Part shown: in pieces, positions 34,469-42,307 of the stretch
How the letters are laid out: each line of letters opens with the position of its first letter
Numbering within the stretch: position 1 is the stretch's first letter
Assembly: GCA_022819745.1 (NCBI GenBank)
Contig: JAJEGS010000040.1
Coordinates: 8,041-72,040, forward strand
Direction of reading: 5' to 3'
DNA: 64,000 nucleotides
From: Candidatus Latescibacterota bacterium
Lineage (GTDB): Bacteria; Latescibacterota; UBA2968; UBA8231
Made by a program: the position numbers and the translations under genes
The notes under the pieces: generated by a model
Told to the model about the DNA's origin: nothing
The model's database searches: none
What the model saw: only the letters and a program-made list of their open reading frames with translations

Positions 34469-35395
34469 CTACTTAAAGTGGGACTTGATGCGGCCCCAGC
34501 TATCGTCCTCGACCGAGGTAGAGGCGACAAAGGCCGGATCTGGTTCGGCTAGGAACCAATCGTTGACGGACGAGCAGCAATTGTCAAGGGTGCTCCAGTA
34601 ACCGCAGCATCCGGGGGTGCGATAGTTGTTGAAATCGCCGTCGTTGTCGATCTGGACGATGGAAATGTGGATGATCTGACCTTCTTCCAGATCCCATACC
34701 TCCACATCGTCGGGCTGGTAGCCGCCCTCTAGGCCTACGGGGTACGAGCCGATGGGCGTGAGACCCATTTCGTAGTAATAGGTGCTCTCGCCGAATTCGT
34801 CGCCATCCCAAGTGTAGTTGAATTCGAGCCAATCAGTGCCGGGCCATATCCACTCGGTGCCGGTCAAATCACCTGGCCGCAACCAGAACCAGTCGCCGAG
34901 GGTCGGATGGACGGGCACCGCGAAGTTGTAGCGGGAATTGATGCCGATGTTCTCGTCGTTGATGTCGACGTAGCCGCCGTCATCGGCATAGGCGTCGTGG
35001 TTGTAGGTAAACGACACCTCCCACGAATCGTCCTCGCTCCAGTGGCTGGTGCGATCCATGTTGTGCTCGTCGTCAAAGGTCTGGGTGGCCATGTAGATCC
35101 TGTTGTCCGTCTCGTTCCAGCCGACCCGATGCAACATGCTGAAATCGGTGACGTCCCAGTCGGCGTTGGTCCAGCCTTCGGGGACTAGGCCGCGGGCGTC
35201 GTTGAAGACCGAGTTGTCGATGCCATAGGAAGCTGGCACCCCGTCCCAGTCGCCGTGATTGCCGTCAATGGTCGGGGTTGCCCCGTCGGGAAACTGGACG
35301 ACAAACCAAACCGTGCCGGCGTCCCAGTGCGCTTGGCCCGTATTGGGCAGGGCCACTAGGGCGAAAACTGCAAAGAGAATAGCAAAGCGCTTCAT
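34469..35395 (-). CDS. Secreted CBM9-like protein
   Basis: A 308-residue exported protein; signal peptide MKRFAILFAVFALVALPNTG with cleavage near AHW. Near the mature N-terminus PTIDGNHGDWDGVPASYG is the typical opening of family 9 carbohydrate-binding-like (DOMON/CBM9) domains, followed by an acidic, aromatic body (NRIYMATQTFDDEHN, SWEVSFTYNHDAYADDG). Cys residues occur only near the C-terminus as two pairs plus neighbours (PGCCGYW, DNCCSSVN). ATG 35395 has an excellent AAAGGAGG, and a strong terminator follows, which suggests high expression. No catalytic motif is seen; ligand binding at the cell surface is inferred. Confidence 0.7.
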   Translation of the reverse strand: MKRFAILFAVFALVALPNTGQAHWDAGTVWFVVQFPDGATPTIDGNHGDWDGVPASYGIDNSVFNDARGLVPEGWTNADWDVTDFSMLHRVGWNETDNRIYMATQTFDDEHNMDRTSHWSEDDSWEVSFTYNHDAYADDGGYVDINDENIGINSRYNFAVPVHPTLGDWFWLRPGDLTGTEWIWPGTDWLEFNYTWDGDEFGESTYYYEMGLTPIGSYPVGLEGGYQPDDVEVWDLEEGQIIHISIVQIDNDGDFNNYRTPGCCGYWSTLDNCCSSVNDWFLAEPDPAFVASTSVEDDSWGRIKSHFK

Positions 35396-35512
35396 GAACC
35401 AACCTCCTTTGGATGAGTTCGATGAACTAGAAAAGTGTCTCGTGTCTGCAAATTCTTATATAGGATATAGTGAATACGCCGGAAGCTCAAGTAAAAAGTG
35501 AGCGGGGTTTCG
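35396..35512 (-). promoter_or_regulatory. AT-rich leader and probable promoter of the CBM9-like gene
   Basis: The 117-bp gap contains an AT-rich stretch on the minus strand (35451-35470, reading CTATATCCTATATAAG) suited to a -10 region about 65 bp before the ATG, with TTGAGC upstream as a weak -35. The Shine-Dalgarno AAAGGAGG is near 35403-35410. The -10/-35 pair is not unique, so exact positions are uncertain. Confidence 0.35.
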
Positions 35513-37453
35513 TTAGTAGTAGAGGGGGATGCGGTTGCCCACCATGCCGGTAAATCCGTCGATGACCAGCCAAATGCCACCGATAACGATGTGGCCCAAG
35601 GCAAGGCCCAAGAAAAACGGTAGGGTCTGGCGGTACAAACTTACCCCTCCGTACTTGAGCACCAAGCTCTTAAAAAGCCAAGCCAAAAAAAGCGTGAACC
35701 AAATTCCGTCCATCACCCGGCCGTGGCTGACCAAGAAGCCGAGGGGATGGAACGGCCACCACAAAAACTGATGCCGGGCCACAAGCAGCAGCCCCATAAT
35801 CAGCCCTCCCCCGGTCATCCACAAGTAGCCACTTAGACTGGGGCCAGTGGGATTGGTGATCTTTTCGAGGGCAAAGCGGGAGGGCTCTTCGGAGTAGTGT
35901 TGGGAAATGAGCAGGTTCATCGAGCCGTAGCGGTAGGCGAGGTAAATGGTGAACCACGCCGACAGGACTAAGGCGATGACCATGGCCAAGCCCACGGCCC
36001 ACGTCAGGCGGCGCTGGCCGCTTTTCAACTCACTGCTGAGGCGCAGGCCGTGGGCCAAGGGGGCCATCATAAAGACCAATAGGTCGCCGCACCACACCAT
36101 GGTGTAGCCGGTGGCGATCATGCCCTTTACGCCCAAAGCGGGCACGCCGACGCTGGACACGGCAAAGCCCGCTGGGATCATATTGGCCTTAAAGATCGGC
36201 AGCCCAGTCTCGGAAATCACCCGGGCTAGGCCGATGAAGATGACCAAGCCAGCAAAGAGGAAAACTGGGACAATCCAAGCGGGAATGCCGGTCTGCCATA
36301 GCCATAGCCATAGGCCGGCAATGCCACAGGCTGCGCCACAGACGGCGGCCCGATAGGACATGATCTCGTCGCCGTCTTCCACTGGGGCGTCCCGACGCCA
36401 AGCCTTTTGCAGGACCCGTTTGAAATGGGGTCGGCCTACCCACAGCCCCGAAAGGACCAAGACGATGAGGGCCCCCATCATCTGGTGTCCCATGCCCGGT
36501 TCGGTCCACCAGCCCAATTCAGCTTGGGTGTCTTGCAAGCCGTAGTAAAACAGCAGTCCCTCCTGTAGCTGGTGTAGCAAATAGAAAAACCACAAGCTGA
36601 AGCCGATCTGAGTATTGATGAAATAACCAAAACCCAGCATGAGAAAATTGAGCCCAAAGGTCAGGAAAATACTCTGGCGAAACACGTCGACGGAGGATCT
36701 GAGGACGACTTGGGGGAACCAGGGAAAGTAGTTGTGCAGAGCAAAAAAACTCATGAAGACCACTGGGATGGCAAAGCCAATCCACATGGCCCAACTGCGG
36801 AAAAAGGGCTTTAACAGCCGGCCTTGCGGATCGTCGGCCATCATGGCCAGCGGCACCTGCATGAGCGGGTAGATCAGGCGTTCGTGCTCGACCCACTGGC
36901 GGCGCAAGATGACGCTGAGGCAGGTCACGGCTAGATACAGGGAGCAGTAGAGGAGCAGCCAAGCTCCCAAAGGAGGCAGCCAATGCGCCCACGGGATACC
37001 ACTGCCGCGGCTGGCTCCTTCGTAGAATGCTTTAACCGCTTCGGGGTTGGCTACCAAGATCCAGTTGGGTAGCCACGGGTGAATTTGGGCGACCCAATCG
37101 TTTTCCGGGGTAGCGTAGTAGAAGGTGCCCGTAATCATGGGCATGAGCAGGCCGTTGACGCCTTTGGTGGGAATGGCCGCAGCCACCATCATCATGGTGA
37201 AGATGGTAATCAGCTCGCCCCGCTGGAGGGCCCAACCGCGTCGGCACCAGCCCAAGACCAGATGCAGGGTCAGCAGTAGGACAAAAAACAGGAAAAACGC
37301 AATCGGGGTGGCCGAAGTCAGGGCCAGCGAAGTGCCTTGGATTAGCTGGCGTCCGTAGGGTGCGCCAATGGCAATGACGGCGCACAGGACGCAGCCGATG
37401 AAGATGCCGCGCCCGGTTACGTGGGCAGCAAGGGGCGGTTGCGGACGCGACAT
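35513..37453 (-). CDS. DUF6785/DUF6784-like polytopic membrane protein (paralog A)
   Basis: A 646-residue inner-membrane protein with about 14 hydrophobic segments. It belongs to a family with three other members in this window. Shared marks are YYATPENDWVAQIHP, the cytoplasmic-looking RRQWVEHERLIYPLMQVPLA, GYTMVWCGDLLVFMMAPLAH, KSGQRRLTWA and the C-terminal PFFLGLALGHIVIGGIWLVI then VGNRIPLYY. I recognise it as the DUF6785/DUF6784 type by appearance; a transporter role is plausible but unproven. It is the last gene of a minus-strand series that starts near 46129, after an 89-bp gap. Confidence 0.75.
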   Translation of the reverse strand: MSRPQPPLAAHVTGRGIFIGCVLCAVIAIGAPYGRQLIQGTSLALTSATPIAFFLFFVLLLTLHLVLGWCRRGWALQRGELITIFTMMMVAAAIPTKGVNGLLMPMITGTFYYATPENDWVAQIHPWLPNWILVANPEAVKAFYEGASRGSGIPWAHWLPPLGAWLLLYCSLYLAVTCLSVILRRQWVEHERLIYPLMQVPLAMMADDPQGRLLKPFFRSWAMWIGFAIPVVFMSFFALHNYFPWFPQVVLRSSVDVFRQSIFLTFGLNFLMLGFGYFINTQIGFSLWFFYLLHQLQEGLLFYYGLQDTQAELGWWTEPGMGHQMMGALIVLVLSGLWVGRPHFKRVLQKAWRRDAPVEDGDEIMSYRAAVCGAACGIAGLWLWLWQTGIPAWIVPVFLFAGLVIFIGLARVISETGLPIFKANMIPAGFAVSSVGVPALGVKGMIATGYTMVWCGDLLVFMMAPLAHGLRLSSELKSGQRRLTWAVGLAMVIALVLSAWFTIYLAYRYGSMNLLISQHYSEEPSRFALEKITNPTGPSLSGYLWMTGGGLIMGLLLVARHQFLWWPFHPLGFLVSHGRVMDGIWFTLFLAWLFKSLVLKYGGVSLYRQTLPFFLGLALGHIVIGGIWLVIDGFTGMVGNRIPLYY

Positions 37454-37542
37454 AGGCTGGTTGGCATAGAGTAGAGGATGCTGGACGATTCACTGCGAAT
37501 AGGCTACTAAGTTCTCCGCTAGATGCCAAATGCCGAGCGTGT

Positions 37543-39084
37543 TTACGGCTGGCGGAACTCTGGTTTTAGCTCGTAAAAGTTGAGATACTGCCCGGGGACA
37601 AGCTGGACCGAACGGGGCTGGTAGCGTTCGAAAATCAACTCGGTGGCGAACATATCCTGTTCCCGCGCCCAGATGTGGGGATTGTCGTAGGGAATAAAGG
37701 GCCGCTTGCGGGGATCGCGGGGCTGCTCGGTTACATCGACATTGCCCAGCAGGAGATACGTGGGTCGGCGGCGGAGGACGTACTGACCGTCGTGCTTTTC
37801 GTGGCCAGCCCAGCCCTGGCCTAGGCCCGACAGGTTGCGCCGGGCGATGTGTCGGTCGGTCAGGCCCAGCATATCGCGCACTTCAAGCTCGGAGTAATAT
37901 GCCACCGCGCCGATGGGCACGACGGCGATGCTAGCCCCGGCTGGCGCACTGGCGGCAAACCACTGGCCCACTTGGGTCCAGCGGGGAATTTCCACCTGTT
38001 GTTGAAATTGATATGCGCTGTAGTGCGACTTGAGGCGCGGCGGCGACCAGTGCGTATAAGCCCAAGTACAGCCCAGGACTACCGCCAAGGCCACCCCGCT
38101 TTTGCGGGCTACCAAAAGCGAGGGCTGCGCCAAGTCGGAGACACAGGCTGCGGCCAAGGCCGCAAACAGGGGCAGTGGGACCAGCGCAAAGCGATACATG
38201 GGGAGGCCGTCCCCGCCCAGCCACGCGACGGCCAGCCAAAAGAGCAACCAGCCGACGGCCACCAAGCGCATCCCGGCCGTGCGGCGCAACAGGGCGAAAA
38301 GCGCCAGCCCAACCAGCAGGAGCAGGCCCTCGTGATCGGCGGCGTAGTCGCGCAGATAGTCCAGCCCGCGCTGTATTTGGACCCAACCTCCCCCGGTTTT
38401 GGCGTAGTATGTATTGGGTAGCCAGTCTCCGTAGTACCAGCGGCGGAACCCCAAGAGAAGGGCGTACGGGCCACCGCCAACAAGGAGCCACGGCAGCCAC
38501 GCGCGACCTTCGCCCCGCTTGGCCCGCACGAGTTGGTAGCAGCCTAAAACGAGTAATACTAGCAGACCCTCTGGTCGGGCTAGGGTAGCGACGGCAGTCA
38601 AACTAGCCGAAGCCCAGTAGCTCCCGGCCAAGGCGGTGGCAAAAGCAGCGGCAATCAGACCGACAAAGAGCGCAGTCTCCATACCCGAGGCGGCCCAACA
38701 GGCAAAAGAGCCGTTAAAGGCCAGCAAGGCTGGAGCGATCAGGGCAGTCAGCGGGGTTGCCCCGCACTGGCGAGCTAACCAATAGGTGATTGGGAGTGTC
38801 AGAATCGAACAGAGCAAGCCGAGGGCGCGGGCGGCTTCTAACAGATCAAAACCGCAGACTCCAAACCCGGCCAAAAGCAGGGTCCACAGTGGGCTGGTAA
38901 AGCCCTCGACTCGTTCTCCTAGATTGAAAACCAGCCCGTGTCCAGCGAGTAGGTTGGTCGCGTAGCGCAGGCTGATAAAGGCGTCGTCGGAGACAAAATT
39001 GTAGCGCAGAACGTGGAGGACGTGTAGTGCGATCAGCGCGACCAAAGCCCCGGCAATGAGGCGGTTGATAGGGGGCTGGACCAC
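37543..39084 (-). CDS. GT-C superfamily glycosyltransferase-like membrane protein
   Basis: A 513-residue protein with about ten membrane segments followed by a soluble C-terminal domain of about 150 residues. The first periplasmic loop NFVSDDAFISLRYATNLLAG (with an acidic DD pair) and RVEGFTSPLWTLLLAGF is typical of arabinofuranosyl- and mannosyltransferase-like GT-C proteins that use polyprenyl-phosphate sugars. A later WLGGDGLPMYRFALVPLP also fits. The GTG start at 39084 follows the upstream TAA by three bases. It is co-transcribed with the GMC oxidoreductase pair. The acceptor is unknown. Confidence 0.8.
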   Translation of the reverse strand: MVQPPINRLIAGALVALIALHVLHVLRYNFVSDDAFISLRYATNLLAGHGLVFNLGERVEGFTSPLWTLLLAGFGVCGFDLLEAARALGLLCSILTLPITYWLARQCGATPLTALIAPALLAFNGSFACWAASGMETALFVGLIAAAFATALAGSYWASASLTAVATLARPEGLLVLLVLGCYQLVRAKRGEGRAWLPWLLVGGGPYALLLGFRRWYYGDWLPNTYYAKTGGGWVQIQRGLDYLRDYAADHEGLLLLVGLALFALLRRTAGMRLVAVGWLLFWLAVAWLGGDGLPMYRFALVPLPLFAALAAACVSDLAQPSLLVARKSGVALAVVLGCTWAYTHWSPPRLKSHYSAYQFQQQVEIPRWTQVGQWFAASAPAGASIAVVPIGAVAYYSELEVRDMLGLTDRHIARRNLSGLGQGWAGHEKHDGQYVLRRRPTYLLLGNVDVTEQPRDPRKRPFIPYDNPHIWAREQDMFATELIFERYQPRSVQLVPGQYLNFYELKPEFRQP

Positions 39085-39087
39085 GGC

Positions 39088-39483
39088 TTACTCCCAGTGG
39101 GCAAAAGGGTTGGCGCAGGGGAGGTCGTAGGGGTCGTAGTAGGCGCGGTAGCCGACGGTCTTCGCCTCGTTGGCTCCATGCCAAAAGAAATCGCTCGACA
39201 GCAAAAACTGCTGGCCGAGCCACGTCTCGGCCTGGGCATCGCCGGCACTGGCCCGGCGCAAAAGCGCGTGCTGGTCTCGCGCCAGTAGGTCTTGCGCGAA
39301 GCGGGCCAAGCCGTCCTCGTCTATCCGCAGATAGGGCAGCAGGCGGCGCACGGTTGCCGCGGTTTGCTCGACCCAAGGGTTGTCGAACTGGTGCGGGCGG
39401 TAAAGCCACCGTCCTAGGCCGATGCCCAGCGACAGGGCGGCTACTGCTCCCAAGAAGGTGCGGCGCTTGTTCCAGATCGCCAT
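39088..39483 (-). CDS. Tat-exported small subunit of a GMC dehydrogenase (gluconate 2-dehydrogenase subunit 3-like)
   Basis: A 131-residue protein starting MAIWNKRRTFLGAVAALSLG, a twin-arginine (RRTFLG) signal. The body is helical with RLLPYLRIDEDGLARFAQDL and ends GYRAYYDPYDLPCANPFAHW. Its size, Tat signal and position five bases after the GMC gene match the small (gamma) subunits that carry FAD-dependent glucose or gluconate dehydrogenases across the membrane. ATG 39483 is chosen over an upstream in-frame codon at 39516, which lies inside the GMC gene. The assignment rests on context more than on sequence. Confidence 0.65.
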   Translation of the reverse strand: MAIWNKRRTFLGAVAALSLGIGLGRWLYRPHQFDNPWVEQTAATVRRLLPYLRIDEDGLARFAQDLLARDQHALLRRASAGDAQAETWLGQQFLLSSDFFWHGANEAKTVGYRAYYDPYDLPCANPFAHWE

Positions 39484-39488
39484 AGTCC

Positions 39489-40913
39489 CTATGTCAGCAG
39501 GTGATGGGCCGCCCACAGGGACAGGGCCGACAGGGTGAGGGTCGGGTTGACCGGCGAACTGGTTGGGAAGGCTCCGCCGCCCAGGACCAGCAAGTTGCGA
39601 ACTTGATGGTGGACCAGACCGCGATCGACAATGCTGCGACGCGGATCAGTACCCATCGGTGTGGTGCCCAAGATGTGGTTCTCGGTGGGGGAAGGACGGG
39701 GGTCGAGGTCGATTTTTTCTACTGGCAGAGGGCGCAAAAGTTCGGGCAAGGTCTCTGAGAGCGCGTCAATGCCGCGCTGGGCGTACTCCGAGTGGTTCCG
39801 GTATATAGTTTCAGGCTGGGCTGGGTCGCTAGAAGCAATGCGGACGTGGTTGTGCGGTGCGGGCAAATCCTCAAAGAGGAATTTGAGTACTAACCGCTGC
39901 CGCCACTTGCCCCGTTCCAAGCGCAAAGTGGGCACGTTCCACGATTCAATCAGACAGCCGGCTCGCTGTATTCGATGGGGGCCGTCGTACAACATGTACC
40001 CGTGACCGGTGATGCTGGTGCTGCCTTGGAAGTTATCGACTCCATCGAGATCTATGGTCGCGGTGACGGCGACTTGCTCGTGGAGGAATTTGCCCAAGAG
40101 CGGGTGAGACAAGCCCGAGCGCAGCAGAATGTGCGGATTGAACAAGGCATTGGCCCCCAAGACCACCAACTGGCCCTGCGCTTGGACTTCGGCACCGTCT
40201 TTTATGTAGCGGACGCCTCGGGCCGTACGGCCGGTGGTTTCCACGCTCTGGACGGCGGCCTCTAGCACCAACGTAACGCGGGGGTCGGCGTAGAGATGGC
40301 CCATTTCGTTGAGGACCGTAAACTTGGCGTCTATGGGGCACAAGTGGCACACGCCGCTGGCGCAACAGGCGGGTCGTTGGGCCGTGGCCAAGCGCGCCCG
40401 GGCCGTAGGCTGGTGAAAAAAGAGTTCTGGATAGGCTTTTTTAAGTAGCTGGTCGGGTTGGGAAAAGCGATGAGGTGGCTGGGGATAGGGCTGGCTGCGG
40501 GGCTGGGGTGCTCCATCGGCCGGCCCGGAGACGGCCATGAGTGCTTCGGCATGGCAGTAGAATTCCTCCAACTCGTCGTAGCTGAGGGGCCAGTCCGTAC
40601 CCACTCCATAGGTGGATTGCAAGGCAAAGTCACTGGGCATCATGCGCGGCGTCACCGCCCACCAGCAGTTGGAGCCTCCGCCCATAGCTGGCGTGTAGAA
40701 CCACTGTTTGCGGCGATGGCGGTTGACAAAGGTGGCTTGGGGAGGTGTGCTGGCCGGTTGGCGGTGGCGCAGTTGCCAAGCATGGGTGTCGTGGCGGCCT
40801 CGCTCCAAGACCAAGATCCGGGCATCGGCCCGGCATCGGTCCAGATAGGCCGAGAGAAAGAACGAAGAGGCAAAGCCAGTGCCCACGACAATGAGATCGT
40901 AGTCTTGGTCCAT
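39489..40913 (-). CDS. GMC family FAD dehydrogenase with CC-x4-C-x2-C iron-sulfur-like motif
   Basis: A 474-residue flavoprotein. The FAD-binding N-terminus reads YDLIVVGTGFASSFFLSAYL, with PAMGGGSNCWWAVTPRMMPS and, at the end, SPTENHILGTTPMGTDP and the GMC-type LLVLGGGAFPTSSPVNPTLT. Cysteines C183, C184, C189 and C192 (PACCASGVCHLCPID) lie where bacterial FAD-glucose dehydrogenases hold a [3Fe-4S] cluster; the spacing is one residue shorter than the CC-x4-C-x3-C I recall. It probably oxidises a sugar or alcohol and passes electrons to an unseen cytochrome. The gene lacks its own signal and would leave the cell with the Tat-signal partner downstream. Confidence 0.85.
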   Translation of the reverse strand: MDQDYDLIVVGTGFASSFFLSAYLDRCRADARILVLERGRHDTHAWQLRHRQPASTPPQATFVNRHRRKQWFYTPAMGGGSNCWWAVTPRMMPSDFALQSTYGVGTDWPLSYDELEEFYCHAEALMAVSGPADGAPQPRSQPYPQPPHRFSQPDQLLKKAYPELFFHQPTARARLATAQRPACCASGVCHLCPIDAKFTVLNEMGHLYADPRVTLVLEAAVQSVETTGRTARGVRYIKDGAEVQAQGQLVVLGANALFNPHILLRSGLSHPLLGKFLHEQVAVTATIDLDGVDNFQGSTSITGHGYMLYDGPHRIQRAGCLIESWNVPTLRLERGKWRQRLVLKFLFEDLPAPHNHVRIASSDPAQPETIYRNHSEYAQRGIDALSETLPELLRPLPVEKIDLDPRPSPTENHILGTTPMGTDPRRSIVDRGLVHHQVRNLLVLGGGAFPTSSPVNPTLTLSALSLWAAHHLLT

Positions 40914-40922
40914 GCGCTGGTC

Positions 40923-42275
40923 CTAGTGGAAGCAGGGCTGCCGACCGCTGAGGGCGACTGGGCGGAAATAGAGCAGTTTGCGCAGCGGCCACGGGATCGG
41001 CTGCCGCAGTTGTGCGCTTGGGGAGGCGCTGGGGCTGGCGTGCCGCTCATAGGTAAGCGAGGTGTTGGGGTGCTGCTGGAGCACGGCGCGCACTTCAAAG
41101 AAGGGCAACATTAGTTTGCGCTGTGCCAGACTGGCCAAGAAGCCGGACGAAGAGTCCTTTATTTCTATTAGGTCTCGCTGGAAAACAAACAGTTGCACCT
41201 CAGCCGGTACCAGCAAGTGATTGCTCTGTCCCCCCTCGGTGCGCAGGTTGGAATACATGGCAAACGCCGTCTCAGTCTTGAGCCCCAAGTAGGGACTACA
41301 CCCGTTGAGGCCGGTCAGCAGAGGCACTAGGAGCACGGGCCAGGGCCGGAACGAGAATGCGGGTCGCATCGGAGGCGCTTTGGGCAGGAGGACGAAAAGG
41401 AGGATCAGGCCAGCGCTGTACAGTCCCCACAAGGGCAGCACCAACTCGACCGGTGCGGTAACTAGATTGTTTAACACGACCAAAAGTCCCAACCCCACAA
41501 CTACTGCGCCAATAGCGAGGAAACTCTTGCCGGAAAAAGGCATGCCCTCCCACCGCGCTGACTCAAAAAGACGCCGGGTTGGCCAGCCCGCATCGAGGCG
41601 CAGGGGAGCAAACAAAAACAGCAAGGCAAAAATCATGGAGGAGAAATTGTAAAATTCGCTTATGGGATTGAAGCCGACCGCCGCGTGGAAGAGGAGACCG
41701 AGCAAAATACCGGCGTTGCGGCTAGGGGCCCAGCACAGCAGGAGCGGAATGGCCGCTTCGACGGCTAGGGTGAGGTAGATGGGGACCGCTCCTGCCAAGG
41801 CGAAGGGAAGAGATTGGAGTTGGGCCGCGTAGAAGTGGACCGCGCAACTCGTCTGGGGATCGAGGAAGTCGGCGTTGAGTTTGTGAAAGACGGCGAAGAA
41901 GTAGAGGATGATCAGTTCGAGCCGCACGATGGGGACAAAGGTTCGGTATAAGGCTCCCGGCTCCACGGCGAATGTGCGCCCGGCCCACGCCAGCCGGGCG
42001 TAGGCTTGCAGGAGCGTCAGGTTCACCAGTCCGGTGAAGAGCCAGTGGTTGGAGATAAAAGGAGCTGTCGTCCAGCTTTCGCACATCTGTAGGACGGCCA
42101 GCAATACGAGGCGGTGCGGTTCGGACGGTCGGTGAAGCAGAAAAAGTGCGGCGGCAGCGAGTAGGGTACTGAGCAACGGAGCAGGCCATGGGTCTTTGGC
42201 AACGAGGTGAAAAAGCGTTGCCAAACCCCAGAGGACGCAGAAGGTCGAGTACGTCTTTTGCTCGCTGGTCGGCAT
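40923..42275 (-). CDS. HTTM-domain-like membrane protein
   Basis: A 450-residue protein with about ten membrane segments in the first 330 residues and a soluble tail. RLELIILYFFAVFHKLNADF and SEFYNFSSMIFALLFLFAP, with a polar His/Lys pair in a membrane helix, resemble HTTM (vitamin K gamma-carboxylase-like) bacterial proteins. Many of these have no known reaction. ATG 42275 (MPTSEQKTYSTF) is preferred over an in-frame codon at 42311 that overlaps the upstream gene. The gap to the GMC gene is nine bases, so a shared role with it is likely. Confidence 0.6.
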   Translation of the reverse strand: MPTSEQKTYSTFCVLWGLATLFHLVAKDPWPAPLLSTLLAAAALFLLHRPSEPHRLVLLAVLQMCESWTTAPFISNHWLFTGLVNLTLLQAYARLAWAGRTFAVEPGALYRTFVPIVRLELIILYFFAVFHKLNADFLDPQTSCAVHFYAAQLQSLPFALAGAVPIYLTLAVEAAIPLLLCWAPSRNAGILLGLLFHAAVGFNPISEFYNFSSMIFALLFLFAPLRLDAGWPTRRLFESARWEGMPFSGKSFLAIGAVVVGLGLLVVLNNLVTAPVELVLPLWGLYSAGLILLFVLLPKAPPMRPAFSFRPWPVLLVPLLTGLNGCSPYLGLKTETAFAMYSNLRTEGGQSNHLLVPAEVQLFVFQRDLIEIKDSSSGFLASLAQRKLMLPFFEVRAVLQQHPNTSLTYERHASPSASPSAQLRQPIPWPLRKLLYFRPVALSGRQPCFH

Positions 42276-42307
42276 AGCGGCACTAAGATAGATAATCCGA
42301 CCGGCGC

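Noticed and set aside
20259..35395. A complete type IX secretion system
   Set aside because: Only FlgD-like C-terminal domains and an FCB-like TPR lipoprotein motif are seen; no recognisable core components occur in the window.
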